A stretch of 64,000 nucleotides of DNA from Luteococcus sanguinis (lineage in GTDB: Bacteria > Actinomycetota > Actinomycetes > Propionibacteriales > Propionibacteriaceae). The notes under the pieces are model-generated. The model had not been told where the DNA came from. It searched no databases and worked only from the letters and a program-made list of their open reading frames with translations. Location: positions 78,643 through 142,642 of the forward strand of contig NZ_BAAAKI010000014.1 of assembly GCF_039527675.1 (NCBI RefSeq), read 5' to 3'. Shown piece by piece: positions 52,535 through 63,211 of this stretch (position 1 is its first letter; each line of letters starts with the position of its first letter). The translations under genes and the position numbers were made by a program.

Positions 52535-53239
52535 GTGACGACATTGCTTTCCCAGGCCTTGATGGTGCCGATGATCATGCCCAGCTGGCTCGACCCCGCA
52601 GAGCTGATCCACCGCTTCGGCAACTGGGCCCTGGTGGCCGTTTGCGTGATCCTGTTCGTCGAGTGCGCGATCTTCCCGATCCTGCCCGGCGACTCGCTGC
52701 TGTTCACCGTCGGCATGTTCACCGCCATGACGGTGCCAGCCATCACGATGGGCGGCCTGTCGAAGCCGATGGTCTACGTCGCCTCCTGCGCGATCATGAC
52801 GATCTTCGCGATCGGCGGGAATGTTGCCGGCTATTACGTCGGACGATTCCTGTCGCCGTGGCTGTTCAAGCCCCGGCAGGGCTTCTTCGGCAAGATCTTC
52901 AGCCAGGAGAACCTCACCAAGTCGAACCTCTTCTTCGCGAAGTACGGCTCCAAGGCGCTGGTGCTGGGACGGTTCGTGCCGATCGTTCGCACCTTCGTCA
53001 CCATGGTGGCTGGCGCCTCGCGGATGAACTTCCGCCACTTCATCATCTGGACCGCCATCGGTGGCGTCATCTGGGTCTGGGGCGTGACGCTGCTGGGGTA
53101 CCTGCTGGGCAACGTGAAGTTCATCGGCGACAACATCGACGCGGTGCTGCTGATCATCGTCGGCGTCTCCCTGCTGCCCATGGTCTTCGAGTGGTGGATG
53201 GAGCGCCGCAAGACGGCCAAGGAGTCCGCCGAGGCCTGA
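52535..53239 (+). CDS. DedA family membrane protein
   Basis: A 234-residue membrane protein of the DedA/SNARE-associated (VTT) family. Conserved parts: VILFVECAIFPILPGDSLLF (early helix with Glu and Pro), GNVAGYYVGRFL, KYGSKALVLGRFVPIVRTFV with the essential Gly-Arg-Phe-x-Pro motif, and TMVAGASRMNFRHFIIW. DedA proteins are linked to lipid flipping and envelope stress. The start is GTG 52535 or ATG 52562; the first allows a leaderless transcript from the shared promoter. Basic tail (ERRKTAKESAEA). Terminator follows. Confidence 0.92.
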   Translation: MTTLLSQALMVPMIMPSWLDPAELIHRFGNWALVAVCVILFVECAIFPILPGDSLLFTVGMFTAMTVPAITMGGLSKPMVYVASCAIMTIFAIGGNVAGYYVGRFLSPWLFKPRQGFFGKIFSQENLTKSNLFFAKYGSKALVLGRFVPIVRTFVTMVAGASRMNFRHFIIWTAIGGVIWVWGVTLLGYLLGNVKFIGDNIDAVLLIIVGVSLLPMVFEWWMERRKTAKESAEA

Positions 53240-53259
53240 TCGAGGCCCGCCAAAACCCA

Positions 53260-53291
53260 AACCCACCCTCCCCGAGCCGGGAGGGTGGGTT
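53260..53291. terminator. Terminator between dedA and lemA
   Basis: A perfect 13 bp stem (53260-53272 with 53279-53291) with a 6-base loop and a T-rich continuation (TCTTCGTTCT) on the + strand. It lies between two convergent stops and may act in both directions. Confidence 0.85.
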
Positions 53292-53311
53292 CTTCGTTCT
53301 CGTGCCAACGC

Positions 53312-54076
53312 TCACTGAGGGGGACGGATCCCCTGACCGGGCGCCTCGAAGGGGTTGGTCTGCGGCTGCGTACCAGTCTGGCCAAAGGGGTCGTTCTGGA
53401 CGCGCGCGGGGTTCGGCAGCTCGTTCGTCGGGGCGGAGCCGACCTGGTCGATGCCGCGCGCCGGGGGCTGCTCCGCGTCACCGCGGTAGCTGATCTCGCC
53501 GAAGTTCACGTCCGGAGCCTGGCGAACGGCAGCGTCATTGACCTCGAAGTAGGCGGCCTTCTCGAAGTGGAACATGTTGGCCACCAGGTTGGACGGAACC
53601 GACTCGACGCGCGTGTTGTAGGCGCGGACATTGGCGTTGTAGTAGCGACGTCCGGCGGCGATCCGGTCTTCGGTCTCGGTGAGCGCGCGCTGCAGCTCGA
53701 TGAAGTTCTGATTGCTGCGCAGCTCCGGGTAGGCCTCGACCGAGACCATCAGGTTGCGGACCGCACCGGAGAGCTGGCCCTCGATGGCGGCGCGCTGCTC
53801 GCTGGGGGCCTCCCCGTCGGACTGCGAGGCTGCGACCGCCTGGGTGCGCAACCGGGTGATCTCCTCCAGCGTGTTCCGCTCGTGGCCCGCATAGGCGCGC
53901 ACGGTCTCCACCAGGTTGGGGATCAGTTCATAGCGGCGGTTCAGCTCGACGTCGACCTGTCGCCAGGACTCCTGGATGGTGTTGCGCTGGCGGACGAAAC
54001 CGTTGTACGGCGCGACGAACAGCATGCCGGCGAGCAGCAGCAGGACTGCGAGCGTGCCGAGGATGACCCAGAGCAT
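53312..54076 (-). CDS. lemA: LemA family protein
   Basis: A 254-residue protein. One N-terminal membrane helix (residues 2-25, MLWVILGTLAVLLLLAGMLF) is followed by the LemA helical bundle: NTIQESWRQVDVELNRRYEL, IPNLVETVRAYAGHERNTLE, and RSNQNFIELQRALTETEDRI, YYNANVRAYNTRVESVPSNL. The last 60 residues are Pro/Gln/Asn-rich and disordered. Function of LemA is unclear, though it is often near envelope genes. ATG 54076 has AGAAGGG upstream. It follows pyrE by 79 bases on the same strand. Confidence 0.92.
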   Translation of the reverse strand: MLWVILGTLAVLLLLAGMLFVAPYNGFVRQRNTIQESWRQVDVELNRRYELIPNLVETVRAYAGHERNTLEEITRLRTQAVAASQSDGEAPSEQRAAIEGQLSGAVRNLMVSVEAYPELRSNQNFIELQRALTETEDRIAAGRRYYNANVRAYNTRVESVPSNLVANMFHFEKAAYFEVNDAAVRQAPDVNFGEISYRGDAEQPPARGIDQVGSAPTNELPNPARVQNDPFGQTGTQPQTNPFEAPGQGIRPPQ

Positions 54077-54155
54077 GGTGGACCCTTCTGATTGATGGCC
54101 TGACGGCACGAACCCTAGTCGGGTGCGGTGCCATTGAGTTGGATGAGCAGCTGGT

Positions 54156-54695
54156 TCAAAGACCGAGGTCGTCCAGGCCGATCGCGAAGCGGTAGGCAAG
54201 CCCCGCTTCCTCGACCTTCTGCGCGGCGCCGGTGTTGCGGTCGACGATGACGGCGACGCCGACCACCTCTCCCCCCGCCTCCCGGACGGCCTCGACGGCC
54301 GTCAGTGCGGAACCGCCGGTGGTGGAGGTGTCCTCGACCACCAGCACGCGACGCCCGGCGACCTCGGTGCCCTCGATCCGGCGCTGCATGCCGTGGGCCT
54401 TGGACTCCTTGCGGACGACGAAGGCGTCCAGCCGCTCGCCGGCGGCGGCTGCTGCGTGCAGCATGGCGGTGGCGACCGGGTCGGCACCCAAGGTGAGGCC
54501 GCCCACGGCGTCGAAGCGCCAGTCGGCGACAAGCTCGCGCATCACGCGTCCGACGACCGGGGAGGCCGCCCCGTCGAGGGTGACGCGGCGCATGTCGACG
54601 TAGTAGTCGGCCTCCTTGCCACTGGCCAGGGTCACCTTGCCGTGTACGACGGCGAGCTTGCGGACGTGGTCGATGAGGTCTTCGCGGTCAGCCAT
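54156..54695 (-). CDS. pyrE: Orotate phosphoribosyltransferase
   Basis: A 179-residue type I PRTase. PRPP-binding motif VLVVEDTSTTGGSALTAVEA (two acidic residues followed by TTG), flexible-loop lysine in VVRKESKAHGMQRRIEG, and early substrate loop KVTLASGKEADYYVDMRRVT. It makes OMP from orotate and PRPP in pyrimidine synthesis. The family normally reads DVVTTGxS; DTSTTGGS here is the common actinobacterial form. ATG 54695 is the conserved start. Its neighbours are not pyrimidine genes; a sortase-like gene lies upstream on the same strand. Confidence 0.95.
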   Translation of the reverse strand: MADREDLIDHVRKLAVVHGKVTLASGKEADYYVDMRRVTLDGAASPVVGRVMRELVADWRFDAVGGLTLGADPVATAMLHAAAAAGERLDAFVVRKESKAHGMQRRIEGTEVAGRRVLVVEDTSTTGGSALTAVEAVREAGGEVVGVAVIVDRNTGAAQKVEEAGLAYRFAIGLDDLGL

Positions 54696-54735
54696 GGCGT
54701 CAGCCTAGTGGGGTAGGCGCCCGGGCCCGGTGGGC

Positions 54736-55395
54736 TCATTTCTGCTGGGTGTCCACCAGATGCCCGAAGGCGACCGAACGGTCGTCCGACCAGAACAGGT
54801 CCTGCTCGGTGGTCAGGGTGATCAGCGCCTCGGTGGGCTGCTGGGCGGGGCGGCCCGGGACTGGGTCCAGCACCCAGCCGGCGTCGACGTCGACGGTGAG
54901 GTCGGCGGCCGAGGAGTCGAGTTGGTAGGTGAGGATCTGGTCGCGCGTCTCGACGATGACGACCTCGCCCTTGTTGAGCTGGGCCAGATCGGCGAAGGGA
55001 CGTCCGTGGCTGATGCGCTGCCCGGCGACCGCGAAGTTCCCGACCTGACCGGGGCTGGACGTGGTGTCGTACCAGCCGAGGCCGTGGGCCAGGGTGCTGC
55101 GGCTGGTGCCCGCGAGCAGTGGCCACTGCCAGTCGTCCCCCAGAGCCGGGATGCGGATGAGCGCGAAGGCTCTTCCGGTCTGGGGGATGGTCGCCTCGCT
55201 CGCCGTCGAACTTGACGACCACCGGGAGGTCAGGTCGCTGATGGACCGGTCTGCGGTGCGGTGGGCGGTCACGTTCGTCCCCACGAGCAGCCATCCGAGC
55301 CAGCCGAGGGTGGCCAACAGTGCGAACGCCAGAACGGACGCGAGGATGCTGGACGCGTGCCATCGGCGCCGTCTGGCGGGTCGAGTCCTGGTCAC
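54736..55395 (-). CDS. Class E sortase-like protein lacking the catalytic His and Cys
   Basis: A 219-residue protein with a basic tail and one membrane helix (residues 14-38, ILASVLAFALLATLGWLGWL), then a sortase beta-barrel. The family motif GNFAVAGHR is here GNFAVAGQR with Gln126 in place of the catalytic His. The family TLTTC is here TLTTE with Glu197 in place of the catalytic Cys. The third residue, Arg206 (SDDRSVAFG), is kept, and so are RIPALGDDWQWPLLAGT and PFADLAQLNKGEVVIVET. The fold appears whole, so it should be exported and stable but unable to do transpeptidation. Its 41-base distance to pyrE suggests co-transcription. Confidence 0.85.
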   Translation of the reverse strand: MTRTRPARRRRWHASSILASVLAFALLATLGWLGWLLVGTNVTAHRTADRSISDLTSRWSSSSTASEATIPQTGRAFALIRIPALGDDWQWPLLAGTSRSTLAHGLGWYDTTSSPGQVGNFAVAGQRISHGRPFADLAQLNKGEVVIVETRDQILTYQLDSSAADLTVDVDAGWVLDPVPGRPAQQPTEALITLTTEQDLFWSDDRSVAFGHLVDTQQK

Positions 55396-55413
55396 TGCGC
55401 GCCTTCCTGGTGG

Positions 55414-56217
55414 TCAGTCAAAGAAGAGCATCCCGGACGGCGGGGCGGGAGACGGCTCGCCCGCTCCGAAGAAGGGCTGGGCATTGCCGACGAGGCGGTC
55501 CAGATGTTCGGAGTGAACGAGACGATAGGGGAAGACGGCGCTGGAGGCTGCTCGCTCCAGGGGTTGGAGCGGCAGCGAGACCGGGCTGGCGGCGATCACA
55601 ACATTGCCGAAGCGGCGGCCCTTCAGCGTCGACGACTCGGCACCCATCATCACATTCGGAAAGTAGCGCAACAGGCCGGCGAGCACCCGGCGGGTCCAGG
55701 CGAAGGGGTGGGTGTCGGTGACATTCAGCAGCACCAGGCCGTCGGCGTGGAGCACCCTTCGCACGTCCGCCCAGAACTCCACCGTGACGAGTTCTCCGGG
55801 CACGCGCGCGCCGACGAAGGCGTCCACGATGATGATGTCGGCGTAGTCGTCCGGCATCGCCGCGATGCCCGCCAGACCGTCGAGGGGGCGCACCTTGATG
55901 CCGGAGTTCTTGGGCAGCGGGGCTTTCTCGCGCACCTCGGCGGTGAGTTCGGCGTCCGGTTCGAGGACGATCTGCGGCGAGGTGGGACGGGTGTGGGCGA
56001 CGTAGCGGGCCAGCGTCATCGCCGCGCCACCGACGTGGACGACGCGCAGCCGCTGGCTGGCCGGAGCGTGCAGGTCGATGTGCTTGGCGAGGCGCTGCAT
56101 GTAGTCGAACTCAAGTCGCGTCGGGTCGTCCGGGTCGACCCAGGACTGGTCGGCACCGCCCACCTTCACCACCCAGGAACCCGGGCGGTCAGGGTCCGGC
56201 ACGACGCGTTCACTCAC
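55414..56217 (-). CDS. Spermidine synthase-like SAM-dependent methyltransferase-fold protein
   Basis: A 267-residue soluble protein. The SpeE-like fold is seen: EFDYMQRLAKHIDLHA, LRVVHVGGAAMTLARYVAHT (motif I, with GGA), IVLEPDAELTAEVRE, DDYADIIIVDAFVGARVP (acidic active-site-like motif), and TVEFWADVRRVLHADGLVLL, LNVTD. In such actinobacterial proteins the polyamine-binding residues are poorly conserved, so a spermidine synthase activity is not certain. It ends 18 bases before the sortase-like gene on the same strand, so both may be co-transcribed. Confidence 0.8.
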   Translation of the reverse strand: MSERVVPDPDRPGSWVVKVGGADQSWVDPDDPTRLEFDYMQRLAKHIDLHAPASQRLRVVHVGGAAMTLARYVAHTRPTSPQIVLEPDAELTAEVREKAPLPKNSGIKVRPLDGLAGIAAMPDDYADIIIVDAFVGARVPGELVTVEFWADVRRVLHADGLVLLNVTDTHPFAWTRRVLAGLLRYFPNVMMGAESSTLKGRRFGNVVIAASPVSLPLQPLERAASSAVFPYRLVHSEHLDRLVGNAQPFFGAGEPSPAPPSGMLFFD

Positions 56218-56303
56218 CGGAGGAGGATATCCGGCACTCGATGGGGCAGTGGGCCTGGACCTCGTCGGGTGCGAGGTCCTGCCGAGGGTGGAGGTGGCCG
56301 GTG

Positions 56304-56332
56304 GGGACCCCTCGACAGGCTCGAGGGGTCCC
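56304..56332 (-). terminator. clpB terminator of CGACAGGCTCG type
   Basis: GGGACCCCTCGA, loop CAGGC, TCGAGGGGTCCC: a perfect 12 bp stem (56304-56315 with 56321-56332), 36 bases past the clpB stop. The core CTCGACAGGCTCGAG resembles a short palindrome that recurs between genes in many high-GC actinobacteria, as I remember. Confidence 0.7.
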
Positions 56333-56367
56333 TCCGGCCAGCTTGCTCGGAACCTGGGCGTGCCGGG

Positions 56368-58941
<2,574 letters not shown>

Positions 58942-59017
58942 GAGTCCTTCTGGGTTGGGGATATAGGAGGTTCGGTGACTCACAGTCTGCCCCGCTCCGT
59001 CATGGAGCGCCAGCAAA

Positions 59018-59038
59018 CTTGAGTCCATCTCACTCAAC
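59018..59038. promoter_or_regulatory. HAIR operator (HspR site) upstream of clpB
   Basis: CTTGAGT, seven bases (CCATCTC), ACTCAAC. It matches the HAIR consensus CTTGAGT-N7-ACTCAAG at 13 of 14 positions. HspR represses clpB and dnaK operons in actinobacteria. It is 77-97 bases before the clpB start. Confidence 0.9.
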
Positions 59039-59191
59039 CTTTAGGAGGGGTCAACTATTCCCCCGTGCCCCGGCAGCGCACAGCGCCCACTTTGGGCTGT
59101 CCACCCATGGGGTGTGACTTTCATTTGGCGTGTGCTGCCCCGGGCCTTGACACGGGCGGGCGGGGTGAACCGCGGGCCACGCCCTTTCACG

Positions 59192-60364
59192 TCACTTCTT
59201 GATCATGCCGTGCGGGTCGATCACGTACTTCAGGTCGGAACCCTTGTCGAAGTCGGCATAGGCCTTCGGCGCCTCGTCAAGGCTGATCACCTTCGGATTC
59301 AGCATGTCGCGCAGGTAAGGCATCCGATCCCACAGGATCGCCCTCATCAGCTGCCGGTTGTAACGCATGATCGGCGCCTGGCCCCCGGTGATGTGCGGCG
59401 ACTTGATCCACGCCTGACCGAAGTCGAGCTCGAAGATGCCCTGCTGGGCCTTCTTCGACTTCGCGATCGGGTCAGGCCCGTAGACGCCGATGATGCCCGT
59501 CGCACCGCCCGCACGCGTGGCAGCCATGACCTGGTTGATGGCTGCAGCCGGGTCCATCGTCTGCGAGTCCTTGCCCATTCCGTGAGCCTCTGAACCGACA
59601 TAGTCCACCGCCGCGTCGACCATCGGCTCGCCGAGGATCTGCTCGATCTGGTCGGTCAGCGGCACGTCCTGGGTCAGGTCGATCGTCTCGCAGCCAGCCT
59701 TTCGCACCAGCTCCAGACGCTTCTTGTCGTGGTCACCGACGATGATGCACGATGCACCCATGAGGCGCGCAGCGGCCGCACCGCAGCGTCCCACCGGGCC
59801 CGCGCCGGCGAGGTAGACCGTCGACCCGGGGCCGACACCGGCCTCCACGAGACCGTGGAAGGCCGTGGGCAGAATGTCGGACAGCACGGCCAGGTCGAGG
59901 ATCTTCTCCATGGCCTGGTCACGATCGGGGAAGCGCAGCAGCTGGAAGTCGGCGTAGGGCACGAAGAGGTAGTCGGCCTGGCCGCCCTGGAAATCGCCAA
60001 GGTTGAAGCCATAGGCCGCACACGACTTCTCCGGGTTGGTCGTCTCGCACACCTCCGTTCGCCCGGCACGGCAGTTGCGGCAGCGCCCACACGCGACATT
60101 GAACGGCACCGAGACGACGTCGCCCTCCTTGAGGAACTCGACATCGCTGCCGACCTCGACGACCTGGCCGGTCATCTCGTGGCCCATCACCATGCCGTCC
60201 GGGACGGGGAAGGAGCCTCGGTAGATGTGCAGGTCGCTGCCGCAGATGTTGGTCGCGACGATCTTGAGGATGACGCCGTGCGGGGCCTTGCGGCCGTCGG
60301 GCATCTCCAGCTTGGGGAAGTCGAGCGTGTCGACCTTCATGGTGCCGGTGCCGTGGAAGACCAC
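59192..60364 (-). CDS. fdhA: Glutathione-independent formaldehyde dehydrogenase (zinc MDR)
   Basis: A 390-residue medium-chain dehydrogenase very like Pseudomonas putida FdhA. Catalytic zinc in NICGSDLHIYRG and GHEMTGQVVEVG; structural zinc CGRCRNCRAGRTEVC; FVPYADFQLLRFPDRDQAME; cofactor loop AGAGPVGRCGAAAARLMGA; and MDPAAAINQVMAATRAGG. In P. putida the enzyme keeps NAD bound and oxidises formaldehyde, or dismutates aldehydes. The start is unsure: GTG 60364 gives the usual length and ATG 60340 is next. The frame stays open to 60754, but there it uses AT-ending codons unlike the gene, so I take it as leader. Confidence 0.88.
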   Translation of the reverse strand: MVFHGTGTMKVDTLDFPKLEMPDGRKAPHGVILKIVATNICGSDLHIYRGSFPVPDGMVMGHEMTGQVVEVGSDVEFLKEGDVVSVPFNVACGRCRNCRAGRTEVCETTNPEKSCAAYGFNLGDFQGGQADYLFVPYADFQLLRFPDRDQAMEKILDLAVLSDILPTAFHGLVEAGVGPGSTVYLAGAGPVGRCGAAAARLMGASCIIVGDHDKKRLELVRKAGCETIDLTQDVPLTDQIEQILGEPMVDAAVDYVGSEAHGMGKDSQTMDPAAAINQVMAATRAGGATGIIGVYGPDPIAKSKKAQQGIFELDFGQAWIKSPHITGGQAPIMRYNRQLMRAILWDRMPYLRDMLNPKVISLDEAPKAYADFDKGSDLKYVIDPHGMIKK

Positions 60365-60885
60365 GGCGCGATTGTGCTTCGCTCCTGACTCGAAAGATGG
60401 GCCCTCGAACTTTGCGAGGGCCTTACCCGGACGCTCGATGTGATAAGCGCCGCGGGATTCATGGAAGCTGTGCTGTTTGGAACCGGCTCCGAGCGGAACC
60501 TGTTCGTCGACGTAGCTGACGGGGTCAAGGGATGCCGTCTTGTCAGTGCCCTCACGCTGCCCCGGAAAGTGCGCTGGGCCGAGAACCCCGACGGTTCCCG
60601 GCCCAGCAGGTGGGTGGTGCCTGGGCCCCCCACGCCCCATCGCACCGACACCACGCGACGGAGCCGGGATGACCCCCGATTGCCGTCCCAAGGGCACGGT
60701 CATCCCGATCCTGTCGCCACCGGACGTCGATGACTGCGGGGTGCGTCCGCGCAATCACCTGACCGGGATGCATTCCATGACGCGTCGAATCCGCCAAACG
60801 ACGTCCACCGAAGATCACGTTATCCCTAGAACTTAACTATGTGACAGCATCACCGGGAAGTATGGCCAAAAGTTAATGGTGCGAG
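60365..60885. promoter_or_regulatory. 521-base intergenic region with two large dyads upstream of fdhA
   Basis: No gene seen. A strong hairpin lies at 60573-60607 (GCTGGGCCG with CGGCCCAGC, then an inner GAACC/GGTTC stem). A second, spaced dyad has perfect 10-base arms CGGGATGACC (60665-60674) and GGTCATCCCG (60698-60707), centres 33 bp apart. The stretch 60820-60885 is A+T rich. Either dyad could be an operator for fdhA; the second could also end the kinase transcript coming from the right. Confidence 0.5.
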
Positions 60886-62085
60886 CTAGATCGCTTCCCT
60901 GTCAGGGAATGCAGGGTGCGGGAGGGTCATGTGGAGCACCCACTGGTCGCCGTGCGGCCCCACTTTGAGTGAACCACCGACCAGATCGACCCGCTCCCGG
61001 ATGCCGCGCAAGCCGTAGCCGAGTGACAGTGCCTCGAGTGGTGTGCTTGCCCCGGGGTCCCGCACGGGGCTGCGGACGTCGACGACGATGCGGCGAGGGA
61101 AGACCTCGACCGCAATCTGGCACGCCGCGCCCGAGGGCGCGTGGCGCAGGATGTTCGTAGCCGCCTCCTGCAGCACCCTCGAGATCGTCACCTGCTGCGA
61201 TGCCTCCAGGCGATCCGCGTCATCCGAGACCCTGACGTCGACGTGATGACCATGGTCCCGCAGCGTGCTGGCGACGTCGTGTGCGACCCGCGTGGGGGGA
61301 AGCACCTCGGCGAGCCGCTCGGCGCTGGCGTCGCGAGGGTCGTCGTCCCGCAACACCTCGAGCAGCAGCTGCAACTCGCTGAGGGCCGAACCCGAGGCCT
61401 CGGCCACTCGATCGAGCGCTCCCCGCAGTTCCTCGGAATCGGTGGCCTCTCGGTGGGCCATGGTCTGCAGGCTGATGATCGACAGTTGGTGCGCCACGAC
61501 GTCATGGAGTTCGCGCGCGAGGGCCCCGCGCTCATCGCTGCGGATCCGGGCGTTCTGCTCCTCGAGCTGCTGGATGCGCTGCACGCCGTGTCGTCGCTGG
61601 AGCATCACCATCCGCAGCACCCACCCGATCGCCAGCGCACATGCGACGATGATGACGCGCATGATGAGGGATGGGGACATCCACCCCTCGGGCACCTTGG
61701 TGGCGATCAGGGGCAGGTAGAGCAGCATGAAGACCACCAGTGCCAGAGCAGCCCTCTCCGTCAGGCGCCACAGCAGGATCGGCGGCAGCAATGCCAAGGA
61801 GTAGATGTCGCCCGACAGGTCCGGGACGACGAGCAGCACCAGCAGCAGCGTGAGCGCCACGACGGCACCAAGGATGGGCGACCAGCAGAGCAGCAGCGCT
61901 GCCAGCGGCGCCACGACACCCCAGAACCTGTCGGAGGTGGAGATGTCGTTGGTGAGCAATGTGTCCATCGCGTCGCCGATGAAGAACAGCGTGGCGATGC
62001 CCTGGAGCACTCGCCACCCGGCGCCGGGTGCCTGCTCAACGGGCTGCGTGGGCAGGAAGATGCTGTGGCGGAGACCCTCAAACAC
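60886..62085 (-). CDS. Sensor histidine kinase, NarL-type (HisKA_3)
   Basis: A 399-residue membrane kinase. About five hydrophobic segments in residues 25-165 (LAALLLCWSPILGAVVALTL, ALALVVFMLLYLPLIATKVP, IIVACALAIGWVLRMVML). The HisKA_3 dimerisation helix has phospho-acceptor H194 in LARELHDVVAHQLSIISLQT. HATPase: QEAATNILRHAPSG and LGYGLRGIRERVDLVGGSLK. It presumably phosphorylates the divergent LuxR-type regulator. GTG 62085 directly follows the TGA of a small upstream frame (TGAGTG), so its translation may be coupled. The signal sensed is unknown. Confidence 0.88.
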   Translation of the reverse strand: MFEGLRHSIFLPTQPVEQAPGAGWRVLQGIATLFFIGDAMDTLLTNDISTSDRFWGVVAPLAALLLCWSPILGAVVALTLLLVLLVVPDLSGDIYSLALLPPILLWRLTERAALALVVFMLLYLPLIATKVPEGWMSPSLIMRVIIVACALAIGWVLRMVMLQRRHGVQRIQQLEEQNARIRSDERGALARELHDVVAHQLSIISLQTMAHREATDSEELRGALDRVAEASGSALSELQLLLEVLRDDDPRDASAERLAEVLPPTRVAHDVASTLRDHGHHVDVRVSDDADRLEASQQVTISRVLQEAATNILRHAPSGAACQIAVEVFPRRIVVDVRSPVRDPGASTPLEALSLGYGLRGIRERVDLVGGSLKVGPHGDQWVLHMTLPHPAFPDREAI

Positions 62086-62334
62086 TCAGCAAGTGTGACA
62101 CCGCCGCCGCGGGGCGGCGAGCAGGCGATCGCCAGACGTTGAGCACAGTCTTGGTATGACCTTGCAGATCCAGCGGGTCGGGGCGGTGCCCCGGTCATTC
62201 CCTTGCCCGTCGTCGATTCGGGACGCGCGGGCGGCCTGGTCGTCAACGGCTGACGTGCGGGCCCTCGCGAGGACGGGGAGTGCCGCGGCCGAGATGACGG
62301 CCACGGCGGCGAGGGTACGGGTGAGGTAGTTCAT
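62086..62334 (-). CDS. Small secreted cysteine-containing peptide coupled to the kinase
   Basis: An 82-residue frame with a good signal peptide (MNYLTRTLAAVAVISAAALP, ending VLARA) and GGAG five bases before its ATG. The mature part has four Cys (WICKVIPRLC and RRRCHTC). Its TGA abuts the kinase GTG. The first 55 codons have GC-rich third positions like true genes; the last 25 do not, so it could be a truncated relic or just the leader of the kinase. I do not recognise a family. Confidence 0.45.
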   Translation of the reverse strand: MNYLTRTLAAVAVISAAALPVLARARTSAVDDQAARASRIDDGQGNDRGTAPTRWICKVIPRLCSTSGDRLLAAPRRRCHTC

Positions 62335-62485
62335 CGGCGCTCCGAATCTGGGGGATCATCAATGCCCGCCTCCGGGTGTCCGCCTCGACCACGAGGCGCG
62401 GCAACCGCCACTACTGCGACGGTCCGGCCCCGTCCCAGAGATGGGCTGAACCATGTTCACATGAAGACGGTCCTAGTATCCAGTC

Positions 62486-63211
62486 GTGACCTCTGAACCG
62501 CTCCTGGCTCCACCGCCCCCTTCGAGGCCGCCCACTGCCCGAACGGTCGTGTTGGTGGACGACGAGGCACTCGTCCGCGCGTCCTTCCGGGCCTTCTTGG
62601 GCAGGCAGGAGCGGTACCTGCTGGTAGGTGAGGCCACCAACGGACGTGAGGGGGTGTCCACCTACGACCGACTACAGCCCGATGTGGTCCTGATGGACCT
62701 GCGGATGCCCGTCATGAACGGGATCGCCGCCACCTCTCGGATCACGGCCGAACATCCCCATGCGGTGGTGGTGGGGCTGACCACCTTCGGTACGCGCGAG
62801 TTCGTCGTCCCCATGCTGCAGGCGGGGGCTGCCGGTTACCTGCTCAAGCATGCGGGCGGACGCGCGGTCATCGCGGCGATGGACCAGGCCCTTGACGGGG
62901 ACATGCCGTTGTCCCCCGAAGTGCGACGAGAACTCGTCCACGCCCTGAGCCAGTCGGCGGCGCCGCAGGCAGGCCCGGCGGCATCGGCGCTGTCCGTGAC
63001 GCCCCGCGAGCAGGCATTGCTGGGCTGGCTGGCCCACGGCATGTCCAATGCCGAGATCGGCGCCCGGATGTTCCTCTCGGAGGGGTCCGTGAAGCAATAC
63101 CTGGCCAATGTCGGGGAGAAGCTGCAGGTGCGCTCGCGCACGCAGATTCTGGTGCGTGCCATCCAGCTGGGGCTCGTCGACCCCCACCGCCTGCCCGCTC
63201 TCGATGAGTGA
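62486..63211 (+). CDS. Response regulator, NarL/LuxR family
   Basis: A 241-residue regulator. Receiver: TVVLVDDEALVRASFRAFLG, phospho-acceptor D71 in DVVLMDLRMPVMNGIAATSR, Thr and Lys sites in VVGLTTFG and GAAGYLLKHAG. DNA-binding: LuxR helix-turn-helix LSVTPREQALLGWLAHGMSN, AEIGARMFLSEGSVKQYLAN. GTG 62486 is the start; a Pro-rich tail of about 18 residues precedes the receiver. It is divergent from the kinase and 151 bases from the small peptide start. It overlaps trmO by 8 bases. Confidence 0.92.
   Translation: MTSEPLLAPPPPSRPPTARTVVLVDDEALVRASFRAFLGRQERYLLVGEATNGREGVSTYDRLQPDVVLMDLRMPVMNGIAATSRITAEHPHAVVVGLTTFGTREFVVPMLQAGAAGYLLKHAGGRAVIAAMDQALDGDMPLSPEVRRELVHALSQSAAPQAGPAASALSVTPREQALLGWLAHGMSNAEIGARMFLSEGSVKQYLANVGEKLQVRSRTQILVRAIQLGLVDPHRLPALDE

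Noticed and set aside
60365..60754. An N-terminal extension of formaldehyde dehydrogenase
   Set aside because: The frame is open, but it uses many A/T-ending codons, has no start codon near a conserved region, and contains two strong dyads.
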